Shown here: one piece after another, positions 1-10,599 of the stretch | How the letters are laid out: the number at the start of each line of letters is the position of its first letter | Numbering within the stretch: the first letter of the stretch is position 1 | Assembly: GCA_964057225.1 (NCBI GenBank) | Contig: OZ059900.1 | Coordinates: forward strand, 2,490,501-2,554,500 | Length of the DNA: 64,000 bases | Origin: Auanema rhodensis | Lineage: Eukaryota > Nematoda > Chromadorea > Rhabditida > Rhabditidae | Direction of reading: 5' to 3' | Translations under genes and position numbers: made by a program | Notes under the pieces: generated by a model | What the model was told of the DNA's origin: nothing | What the model saw: only the letters and a program-made list of their open reading frames with translations | Databases searched by the model: none

Positions 1-110
1 CGCTCATATATAAGATCAAAAGCATAGTTTTATTGTCTATAACAACAAAAGTCATCAATTAAACGCTAGTGATATTTAAATACTGATTTTCGCTCAAGTA
101 GCATTACTAC
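1..110 (+). repeat. Partial monomer at left window edge
   Basis: This is the last 110 bp of an alpha-tail monomer, equivalent to consensus 238-347. It carries the TATATAAGATC variant at 7-17, which breaks the 12-bp dyad normally found there. The same variant is near 6608, 11822, 13906, 16688 and 26071, which makes it a useful marker for long-range duplicates. The array continues beyond the left edge. Confidence 0.95.
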
Positions 111-175
111 ACTAAGTATGGTCGTTTTTATGCCTTTAACACCATATACTCACCGATTTTTGGTACAAAATCTGT
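104..175 (+). other. Conserved 72-bp monomer core (first of 184 copies)
   Basis: This copy stands for all. The core runs from TTACTACACTAAG through CACCGATTTTTGG to AAAATCTGT and is nearly invariant, while adjoining segments vary at many sites. Exceptions I found are sparse: 7765 G to A, 25134 C to T, 27558 T to G, C to G at 28976, 30364 and 43226, 31754 C to T, 32771 C to T, A to C at 40111, 47063 and 56795, 61307 C to A, and a subfamily reading TACCTTCAAC in place of TGCCTTTAAC. Two CpGs (consensus 13-14 and 44-45) are kept in almost every copy. A constant box in an otherwise drifting satellite could be a protein-binding or nucleosome-positioning element, or a hot zone for homogenisation; the sequence does not decide. 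No canonical CENP-B box is present. Confidence 0.7.
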
Positions 176-275
176 AATACTTGTAAATTTTGATCATATT
201 CGTTAAGATTTGAGAATCGAACATACAATACACAAAATCAGTCTATTTTTACAAGTTTGCACTGATATTTATTCA

Positions 276-331
276 TTTTGATCAAAAAAGGTCGAAAATA
301 GAAAGAATTTTTGAAATTTCCGAGTTTTGAG
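276..331 (+). other. Dyad plus 10-bp-phased A/T tracts (first copy)
   Basis: Consensus 166-177, here 276-287, reads TTTTGATCAAAA, a perfect 12-bp palindrome. It is followed by A/T tracts centred near consensus 176.5, 186.5, 198, 206.5 and 216.5, spaced about one helical turn apart. Phased A-tracts on one helix face are known to produce intrinsic curvature. The block is conserved in most monomers, apart from a G to A change at 3421 and 5505, GATCG for GATCA near 33990, and TTTTCATC or TTTCCATC variants of the dyad in the left third. Curvature is predicted, not shown. Confidence 0.5.
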
Positions 332-350
332 TCCAATTTGGCTAAATCGC

Positions 351-362
351 TCATATATATGA
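351..362 (+). repeat. 12-bp perfect dyad TCATATATATGA (first copy)
   Basis: Consensus 241-252 is self-complementary. Recurrent variants break it: TATATAAGATC in a left-hand subfamily and TCATTTATATGA in copies near 19465, 25720, 36495, 38926 and 45878. It overlaps a TGATCA hexamer. TGATCA also occurs at consensus 81-86 and 169-174, giving up to three sites per monomer. Confidence 0.6.
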
Positions 363-1847
363 TCAAAAGCATAGTTTTATTGTCTATGACAACAAAAGTC
401 ATCAATTAAACGCTAGTGATATTTAAATACTGATTTTCGCTCAAGTAGCATTACTACACTAAGTATGGTCGTTTTTATGCCTTTAACACCATATACTCAC
501 CGATTTTTGGTACAAAATCTGTAATACTCGTAAAATTTGATCATATTTGTTAAGACTTGAGAATCAAACACACAATACACAAAATCAGTCTATTTTTATG
601 AGTTTACACTGATATATCTTCATTTTCATCAAAAAAGGTCGAAAATAGAAAGAATTTTTGAATTTTCCGAGTTTTGAGTCGAATTGGGCTAAATCGCTCA
701 TATATATGATCAAAAGCATAGTTTTACTGTCTATGATAACAAAAGTCTTCAAATATACACTAATAATGATTAAATCACTGAATTTCACTCAAATAGCATT
801 ACTACACTAAGTATGGTCGTTTTTATGCCTTTAACACCATATACTCACCGATTTTTGGTACAAAATCTGTAATACTTGTAAATTTTGATCATATTTGTTA
901 AGATTCGAGAATCAAACACATAATACACAAAATAAGTCTATTTTTATGAGCTTGCACTGATATATATTCATTTTGATCAAAAAAGGTCGAAAATAGAAAG
1001 AATTTTTGAAATTTCCGAGTTTTGAGTCTAATTTGGCTAAATCGCTCATATATATGATCAAAAGCATAGTTTTATTGTCTATAACAACAAAAGTCATCAA
1101 TTAAACGCTAGTGATGTTTAAATACTGAATTTCGCTCAAGTAGCATTACTACACTAAGTATGGTCGTTTTTATGCCTTTAACACCATATACTCACCGATT
1201 TTTGGTACAAAATCTGTAATACTCGTAAAATTTGATCATATTTGTTAAGATTTGAGAATCAAACACACAATACACAAAATCAGTCTATTTTTATGAGTTT
1301 ACACTGATATATATTCATTTCCATCAAAAAAGGTCGAAAATAGAAAGAATTTTTGAATTTTCCGAGTTTTGAGTCGAATTGGGCTAAATCGCTCATATAT
1401 ATGATCAAAAGCATAGTTTTACTGTCTATGATAACAAAAGTCTTCAAATATACACTAATAATGATTAAATCACTGAATTTCACTCAAATAGCATTACTAC
1501 ACTAAGTATGGTCGTTTTTATGCCTTTAACACCATATACTCACCGATTTTTGGTACAAAATCTGTAATACTTGTAAATTTTGAACTTATTTGTTAAGATT
1601 CGAGAATCAAACACATAATACACAAAATCAGTCTATTTTTATGAGCTTGCACTGATATATATTCATTTTGATCAAAAAAGGTCGAAAATAGAAAGAATTT
1701 TTGAAATTTCCGAGTTTTGAGTCCAATTTGGCTAAATCGCTCATATATATGATCAAAAGCATAGTTTTATTGTCTATGACAACAAAAGTCATCAATTAAA
1801 CGCTAGTGATATTTAAATACTGATTTTCGCTCAAGTAGCATTACTAC

Positions 1848-4800
1848 ACTAAGTATGGTCGTTTTTATGCCTTTAACACCATATACTCACCGATTTTTGG
1901 TACAAAATCTGTAATACTCGTGAATTTTGATCATATTCGTTAAGATTTGAAAATCAAACACACAATAAACAAAATCAGTCTATTTTTACAAGTTTGCACT
2001 GATATATATTCATTTTGATCAAAAAAGGTCGAAAATAGAAAGAATTTTTGAATTTTCCGAGTTTTGAGTCCAATTGGGCTAAATCGCTCATATATATGAT
2101 CAAAAGCATAGTTTTACTGTCTATGATAACAAAAGTCTTCAAATATACACTAGTAATGATTAAATCACTGAATTTCACTCAAATAGCTTTACTACACTAA
2201 GTATGGTCGTTTTTATGCCTTTAACACCATATACTCACCGATTTTTGGTACAAAATCTGTAATACTCGTGAATTTTGATCATATTCGTTAAGATTTGAAA
2301 ATCAAACACACAATAAACAAAATCAGTCTATTTTTACAAGTTTGCACTGATATATATTCATTTTGATCAAAAAAGGTCGAAAATAGAAAGAATTTTTGAA
2401 TTTTCCGAGTTTTGAGTCCAATTGGGCTAAATCGCTCATATATATGATCAAAAGCATAGTTTTACTGTCTATGATAACAAAAGTCTTCAAATATACACTA
2501 GTAATGATTAAATCACTGAATTTCACTCAAATAGCTTTACTACACTAAGTATGGTCGTTTTTATGCCTTTAACACCATATACTCACCGATTTTTGGTACA
2601 AAATCTGTAATACTCGTAAATTTTGATCATATCCGTTAAGATTCGAGAATCAAACACACAATACACGAAATAAGTCTATTTTTATGAGCTTGCACTGATA
2701 TATATTCATTTTGATCAAAAAAGGTCGAAAATAGAAAGAATTTTTGAAATTTCCGAGTTTTGAGTCTAATTTGGCTAAATCGCTCATATATATGATCAAA
2801 AGCATAGTTCTATTGTCTATAACAACAAAAGTCTTTGATTAAACGCTAGTGATGTTTTAATACTGAATTTTGCTCAAATAGCATTACTACACTAAGTATG
2901 GTCGTTTTTATGCCTTTAACACCATATACTCACCGATTTTTGGTACAAAATCTGTGATACTCGTAAATTTTGATCATATTCGGTGAGATTCGAGAATCGA
3001 ACACACAATACACAAAATAAGTCTATTTTTACGAGTTTGCACTGATATTTATTCATTTTGATCAAAAAAGGTCGAAAATAGAAAGAATTTTTGAAATTTC
3101 CGAGTTTTGAGTCTAATTTGGCTAAATCGCTCATATACATGATCAGAAGCATAGTTTTATTGTCTATGACAACAAAAATCATCAATTAAACGCTAGTGAT
3201 GTTTAAATACTGATTTTCGCTCAAATAGCATTACTACACTAAGTATGGTCGTTTTTATGCCTTTAACACCATATACTCACCGATTTTTGGTACAAAATCT
3301 GTAATACTCGTGAATTTTGATCATATTCGTTAAGATTTGAAAATCAAACACACAATAAACAAAATCAGTCTATTTTTACAAGTTTGCACTGATATATATT
3401 CATTTTGATCAAAAAAGGTCAAAAATAGAAAGAATTTTTGAATTTTCCGAGTTTTGAGTCCAATTGGGCTAAATCGCTCATATATATGATCAAAAGCATA
3501 GTTTTACTGTCTATGATAACAAAAGTCTTCAAATATACACTAGTAATGATTAAATCACTGAATTTCACTCAAATAGCTTTACTACACTAAGTATGGTCGT
3601 TTTTATGCCTTTAACACCATATACTCACCGATTTTTGGTACAAAATCTGTAATACTCGTAAATTTTGATCATATCCGTTAAGATTCGAGAATCAAACACA
3701 CAATACACGAAATAAGTCTATTTTTATGAGCTTGCACTGATATATATTCATTTTGATCAAAAAAGGTCGAAAATAGAAAGAATTTTTGAAATTTCCGAGT
3801 TTTGAGTCTAATTTGGCTAAATCGCTCATATATATGATCAAAAGCATAGTTCTATTGTCTATAACAACAAAAGTCTTTGATTAAACGCTAGTGATGTTTT
3901 AATACTGAATTTTGCTCAAATAGCATTACTACACTAAGTATGGTCGTTTTTATGCCTTTAACACCATATACTCACCGATTTTTGGTACAAAATCTGTGAT
4001 ACTCGTAAATTTTGATCATATTCGGTGAGATTCGAGAATCGAACACACAATACACAAAATAAGTCTATTTTTACGAGTTTGCACTGATATTTATTCATTT
4101 TGATCAAAAAAGGTCGAAAATAGAAAGAATTTTTGAAATTTCCGAGTTTTGAGTCTAATTTGGCTAAATCGCTCATATACATGATCAGAAGCATAGTTTT
4201 ATTGTCTATGACAACAAAAATCATCAATTAAACGCTAGTGATGTTTAAATACTGATTTTCGCTCAAATAGCATTACTACACTAAGTATGGTCGTTTTTAT
4301 GCCTTTAACACCATATACTCACCGATTTTTGGTACAAAATCTGTAATACTCGTGAATTTTGATCATATTCGTTAAGATTTGAAAATCAAACACACAATAA
4401 ACAAAATCAGTCTATTTTTACAAGTTTGCACTGATATATATTCATTTTGATCAAAAAAGGTCGAAAATAGAAAGAATTTTTGAATTTTCCGAGTTTTGAG
4501 TCCAATTGGGCTAAATCGCTCATATATATGATCAAAAGCATAGTTTTACTGTCTATGATAACAAAAGTCTTCAAATATACACTAGTAATGATTAAATCAC
4601 TGAATTTCACTCAAATAGCTTTACTACACTAAGTATGGTCGTTTTTATGCCTTTAACACCATATACTCACCGATTTTTGGTACAAAATCTGTAATACTCG
4701 TAAATTTTGATCATATCCGTTAAGATTCGAGAATCAAACACACAATACACGAAATAAGTCTATTTTTATGAGCTTGCACTGATATATATTCATTTTGATC

Positions 4801-6107
4801 AAAAAAGGTCGAAAATAGAAAGAATTTTTGAAATTTCCGAGTTTTGAGTCTAATTTGGCTAAATCGCTCATATATATGATCAAAAGCATAGTTCTATTGT
4901 CTATAACAACAAAAGTCTTTGATTAAACGCTAGTGATGTTTTAATACTGAATTTTGCTCAAATAGCATTACTACACTAAGTATGGTCGTTTTTATGCCTT
5001 TAACACCATATACTCACCGATTTTTGGTACAAAATCTGTGATACTCGTAAATTTTGATCATATTCGGTGAGATTCGAGAATCGAACACACAATACACAAA
5101 ATAAGTCTATTTTTACGAGTTTGCACTGATATTTATTCATTTTGATCAAAAAAGGTCGAAAATAGAAAGAATTTTTGAAATTTCCGAGTTTTGAGTCTAA
5201 TTTGGCTAAATCGCTCATATACATGATCAGAAGCATAGTTTTATTGTCTATGACAACAAAAATCATCAATTAAACGCTAGTGATGTTTAAATACTGATTT
5301 TCGCTCAAATAGCATTACTACACTAAGTATGGTCGTTTTTATGCCTTTAACACCATATACTCACCGATTTTTGGTACAAAATCTGTAATACTCGTGAATT
5401 TTGATCATATTCGTTAAGATTTGAAAATCAAACACACAATAAACAAAATCAGTCTATTTTTACAAGTTTGCACTGATATATATTCATTTTGATCAAAAAA
5501 GGTCAAAAATAGAAAGAATTTTTGAATTTTCCGAGTTTTGAGTCCAATTGGGCTAAATCGCTCATATATATGATCAAAAGCATAGTTTTACTGTCTATGA
5601 TAACAAAAGTCTTCAAATATACACTAGTAATGATTAAATCACTGAATTTCACTCAAATAGCTTTACTACACTAAGTATGGTCGTTTTTATGCCTTTAACA
5701 CCATATACTCACCGATTTTTGGTACAAAATCTGTAATACTCGTAAATTTTGATCATATCCGTTAAGATTCGAGAATCAAACACACAATACACGAAATAAG
5801 TCTATTTTTATGAGCTTGCACTGATATATATTCATTTTGATCAAAAAAGGTCGAAAATAGAAAGAATTTTTGAAATTTCCGAGTTTTGAGTCTAATTTGG
5901 CTAAATCGCTCATATATATGATCAAAAGCATAGTTCTATTGTCTATAACAACAAAAGTCTTTGATTAAACGCTAGTGATGTTTTAATACTGAATTTTGCT
6001 CAAATAGCATTACTACACTAAGTATGGTCGTTTTTATGCCTTTAACACCATATACTCACCGATTTTTGGTACAAAATCTGTGATACTCGTAAATTTTGAT
6101 CATATTC
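1848..6107 (+). repeat. Three-monomer higher-order repeat, 1,042-bp unit
   Basis: Monomer types c, a and b repeat as c | c a b | c a b | c a b | c a b-part, with units starting at 2196, 3238, 4280 and 5322. Type c has TCGTGAATTTTGATC with AATAAACAAAATC; type a has ATATCCGTTAAG and the delta tail; type b has TCTGTGATAC with TTCGGTGAGATTCGAG. The copies look almost identical. One difference is a G to A change that turns GGTCGAAA into GGTCAAAA in the c monomers of units 2 and 4 only (3421 and 5505). The pattern ends inside the monomer at 6017, where TTCGGTGAG becomes TTCGTTAAG near 6108. Confidence 0.9.
2544..2890 (+). repeat. Representative delta-tail monomer, 347 bp
   Basis: The delta tail reads TTCTATTGTCTATAACAAC, GTCTTTGATTAAACGC, GTTTTAATACTG and TTTTGCTC. 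The last piece is the TpG state of a site that is CpG in alpha and CpA in beta. Delta occurs in the 1,042-bp HOR near the left end and again around 33.7, 35.8, 37.6, 38.2, 44.5, 45.2, 51.1 and 53.6 kb, where GTTTTAGTACTG is the usual later form (GTTATAG at 38.3 kb). Confidence 0.8.
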
Positions 6108-6356
6108 GTTAAGATTTGAGAATCAAACATACAATACACAAAATCAGTCTATTTTTATGAGCTTGCACTGATATATATTCATTTTGATCAAAAAAGGTCG
6201 AAAATAGAAAGAATTTTTGAAATTTCCGAGTTTTGAGTCTAATTTGGCTAAATCGCTCATATATATGATCAAAAGCATAGTTTTACTGTCTATGATAACA
6301 AAAGTCTTCAAATATACACTAATAATGATTAAATCACTGATTTTCAGTCAAATAGC

Positions 6357-7628
6357 ATTACTACACTAAGTATGGTCGTTTTTATGCCTTTAACACCATA
6401 TACTCACCGATTTTTGGTTCAAAATCTGTAATACTTGTAAATTTTGATCATATTTGTTAAGATTCGAGAATCAAACACATAATACACGAAATAAGTCTAT
6501 TTTTACAAGTTTGCACTGATATTTATTCATTTTGATCAAAAAAGGTCGAAAATAGAAAGAATTTTTGAAATTTCCGAGTTTTGAGTCCAATTTGGCTAAA
6601 TCGCTCATATATAAGATCAAAAGCATAGTTTTATTGTCTATAACAACAAAAGTCATCAATTAAACGCTAGTGATATTTAAATACTGATTTTCGCTCAAGT
6701 AGCATTACTACACTAAGTATGGTCGTTTTTATGCCTTTAACACCATATACTCACCGATTTTTGGTACAAAATCTGTAATACTTGTAAATTTTGATCATAT
6801 TCGTTAAGATTTGAGAATCGAACATACAATACACAAAATCAGTCTATTTTTACAAGTTTGCACTGATATTTATTCATTTTGATCAAAAAAGGTCGAAAAT
6901 AGAAAGAATTTTTGAAATTTCCGAGTTTTGAGTCCAATTTGGCTAAATCGCTCATATATATGATCAAAAGCATAGTTTTATTGTCTATGACAACAAAAGT
7001 CATCAATTAAACGCTAGTGATATTTAAATACTGATTTTCGCTCAAGTAGCATTACTACACTAAGTATGGTCGTTTTTATGCCTTTAACACCATATACTCA
7101 CCGATTTTTGGTACAAAATCTGTAATACTCGTAAAATTTGATCATATTTGTTAAGATTTGAGAATCAAACACACAATACACAAAATCAGTCTATTTTTAT
7201 GAGTTTACACTGATATATATTCATTTTCATCAAAAAAGGTCGAAAATAGAAAGAATTTTTGAATTTTCCGAGTTTTGAGTCGAATTGGGCTAAATCGCTC
7301 ATATATATGATCAAAAGCATAGTTTTACTGTCTATGATAACAAAAGTCTTCAAATATACACTAATAATGATTAAATCACTGAATTTCACTCAAATAGCAT
7401 TACTACACTAAGTATGGTCGTTTTTATGCCTTTAACACCATATACTCACCGATTTTTGGTACAAAATCTGTAATACTTGTAAATTTTGATCATATTTGTT
7501 AAGATTCGAGAATCAAACACATAATACACAAAATAAGTCTATTTTTACAAGTTTGCACTGATATTTATTCATTTTGATCAAAAAAGGTCGAAAATAGAAA
7601 GAATTTTTGAAATTTCCGAGTTTTGAGT
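6357..7628 (+). repeat. Duplicate of 16437-17708 (lag 10,080) and 11571 onward (lag 5,214)
   Basis: The block begins around the monomer at 6365, which has TTTTTGGTTCAAAATCTG in the core where other copies have GGTAC. The same variant is at 11633 and 16499. It includes the TATATAAGATC monomer tail near 6608. The match to 16437 onward holds with a few substitutions, such as GATTTGAG against GACTTGAG. It ends where GAGTCGAATTGGGC at about 7629 faces GAGTCCAATTTGGC at 17709. After that the right-hand copy aligns at lag 9,732, that is, with one monomer missing. Confidence 0.75.
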
Positions 7629-10599
7629 CGAATTGGGCTAAATCGCTCATATATATGATCAAAAGCATAGTTTTACTGTCTATGATAACAAAAGTCTTCA
7701 AATATACACTAATAATGATTAAATCACTGAATTTCACTCAAATAGCATTACTACACTAAGTATGATCGTTTTTATGCCTTTAACACCATATACTCACCGA
7801 TTTTTGGTACAAAATCTGTAATACTTGTAAATTTTGATCATATTTGTTAAGATTCGAGAATCAAACACATAATACACAAAATAAGTCTATTTTTACAAGT
7901 TTGCACTGATATTTATTCATTTTGATCAAAAAAGGTCGAAAATAGAAAGAATTTTTGAAATTTCCGAGTTTTGAGTCCAATTTGGCTAAATCGCTCATAT
8001 ATATGATCAAAAGCATAGTTTTATTGTCTATAACAACAAAAGTCATCAATTAAACGCTAGTGATGTTTAAATACTGAACTTCGCTCAAATAGCATTACTA
8101 CACTAAGTATGGTCGTTTTTATGCCTTTAACACCATATACTCACCGATTTTTGGTACAAAATCTGTAATACTCGTAAATTTTGATCATATTCGTTAAGAT
8201 TTGAGAATCAAACATACAATACACAAAATCAGTCTATTTTTATGAGCTTGCACTGATATATATTCATTTTGATCAAAAAAGGTCGAAAATAGAAAGAATT
8301 TTTGAAATTTCCGAGTTTTGAGTCTAATTTGGCTAAATCGCTCATATATATGATCAAAAGCATAGTTTTATTGTCTATAACAACAAAAGTCATCAATTAA
8401 ACGCTAGTGATGTTTAAATACTGAATTTCGCTCAAGTAGCATTACTACACTAAGTATGGTCGTTTTTATGCCTTTAACACCATATACTCACCGATTTTTG
8501 GTACAAAATCTGTAATACTCGTAAAATTTGATCATATTTGTTAAGATTTGAGAATCAAACACACAATACACAAAATCAGTCTATTTTTATGAGTTTACAC
8601 TGATATATATTCATTTTCATCAAAAAAGGTCGAAAATAGAAAGAATTTTTGAATTTTCCGAGTTTTGAGTCGAATTGGGCTAAATCGCTCATATATATGA
8701 TCAAAAGCATAGTTTTACTGTCTATGATAACAAAAGTCTTCAAATATACACTAATAATGATTAAATCACTGAATTTCACTCAAATAGCATTACTACACTA
8801 AGTATGGTCGTTTTTATGCCTTTAACACCATATACTCACCGATTTTTGGTACAAAATCTGTAATACTTGTAAATTTTGAACTTATTTGTTAAGATTCGAG
8901 AATCAAACACATAATACACAAAATAAGTCTATTTTTACAAGTTTGCACTGATATTTATTCATTTTGATCAAAAAAGGTCGAAAATAGAAAGAATTTTTGA
9001 AATTTCCGAGTTTTGAGTCCAATTTGGCTAAATCGCTCATATATATGATCAAAAGCATAGTTTTATTGTCTATAACAACAAAAGTCATCAATTAAACGCT
9101 AGTGATGTTTAAATACTGAATTTCGCTCAAATAGCATTACTACACTAAGTATGGTCGTTTTTATGCCTTTAACACCATATACTCACCGATTTTTGGTACA
9201 AAATCTGTAATACTCGTAAATTTTGATCATATTCGTTAAGATTTGAGAATCAAACATACAATACACAAAATCAGTCTATTTTTATGAGCTTGCACTGATA
9301 TATATTCATTTTGATCAAAAAAGGTCGAAAATAGAAAGAATTTTTGAAATTTCCGAGTTTTGAGTCTAATTTGGCTAAATCGCTCATATATATGATCAAA
9401 AGCATAGTTTTATTGTCTATGACAACAAAAGTCATCAATTAAACGCTAGTGATGTTTAAATACTGAATTTCGCTCAAATAGCATTACTACACTAAGTATG
9501 GTCGTTTTTATGCCTTTAACACCATATACTCACCGATTTTTGGTACAAAATCTGTAATACTCGTAAATTTTGATCATATTCGGTGAGATTCGAGAATCAA
9601 ACACACAATACACGAAATAAGTTTATTTTGACGAGTTTGCACTGGTATTTATTCATTTTGATCAAAAAAGGTCGAAAATAGAAAGAATTTTTGAATTTTC
9701 CGAGTTTTGAGTCCAATTTGGCTAAATCGCTCATATATATGATCAAAAGCATAGTTTTACTGTCTATGATAACAAAAGTCTTCAAATATACACTAATAAT
9801 GATTGAATCACTGAATTTCACTCAAATAGCATTACTACACTAAGTATGGTCGTTTTTATGCCTTTAACACCATATACTCACCGATTTTTGGTACAAAATC
9901 TGTGATACTCGTAAATTTTGATCATATTTGGTGAGATTCGAGAATCGAACACACAATACACAAAATAAGTCTATTTTTACGAGTTTGCACTGATATTTAT
10001 TCATTTTGATCAAAAAAGGTCGAAAATAGAAAGAATTTTTGAAATTTCCGAGTTTTGAGTCTAATTTGGCTAAATCGCTCATATATATGATCAAAAGCAT
10101 AGTTTTACTGTCTATGATAACAAAAGTCTTCAAATATACACTAATAATGTGTAAATCACTGAATTTCACTCAAATAGCTTTACTACACTAAGTATGGTCG
10201 TTTTTATGCCTTTAACACCATATACTCACCGATTTTTGGTACAAAATCTGTAATACTCGTAAATTTTGATCATATTCGTTAAGATTCGAGAATCAAACAC
10301 ACAATACACGAAATAAGTTTATTTTTACGAGTTTGCACTGATATTTATTCATTTTGATCAAAAAAGGTCGAAAATAGAAAGAATTTTTGAATTTTCCGAG
10401 TTTTGAGTCCAATTGGGCTAAATCGCTCATATATATGATCAAAAGCATAGTTTCACTGTCTATGATAACAAAAGTCTTCAAATATACACTAGTAATGATT
10501 AAATCACTGAATTTCACTCGAATAGCTTTACTACACTAAGTATGGTCGTTTTTATGCCTTTAACACCATATACTCACCGATTTTTGGTACAAAATCTGT
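7035..10599 (+). repeat. 3.56-kb block duplicated at 19894-23458 (lag 12,859)
   Basis: Ten monomers match in order 37 monomers downstream. Shared rare markers include TTTTGAACTTATTTG (8875 and 21734), TTTTGACGAGTTTGCACTGG (9626 and 22485), the GATTGAATC beta tail (9801 and 22660) and ACTCGAATAGC (10517 and 23376). I saw about six substitutions, for example 7765, the CATTTTCATC/CATTTCCATC pair, CACGAAAT against CACAAAAT, and CAAAAGC against CAAACGC at about 23302. The match ends at 10600, where TCTGTGATAC faces TCTGTAATAC. Confidence 0.8.

Larger units (their letters stand above)
1..1628 (+). repeat. Left block, duplicate of 11816-13443 (lag 11,815)
   Basis: Every diagnostic variant I checked matches 11,815 bp downstream: TATATAAGATC at 7, AAGACTTGAG near 554, the TATCTTCATTTTCATC stretch near 615, TTTCCATC near 1320 and TTTTGAACTTATT at 1579. 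The match stops at 1629, where AAATCAG faces AAATAAG at 13444. The lag is 34 monomers. The left limit lies outside the window. Confidence 0.8.

Noticed and set aside
104-175. tRNA-like or Pol III promoter element in the core
   Set aside because: No cloverleaf, no convincing A or B box, and T-runs are scattered through the monomer.
300-317. A bacterial or plasmid iteron origin, suggested by directly repeated AT-rich units
   Set aside because: Unit length, array size of over 64 kb, CpG-decay pattern and absence of any replication gene do not fit iterons.
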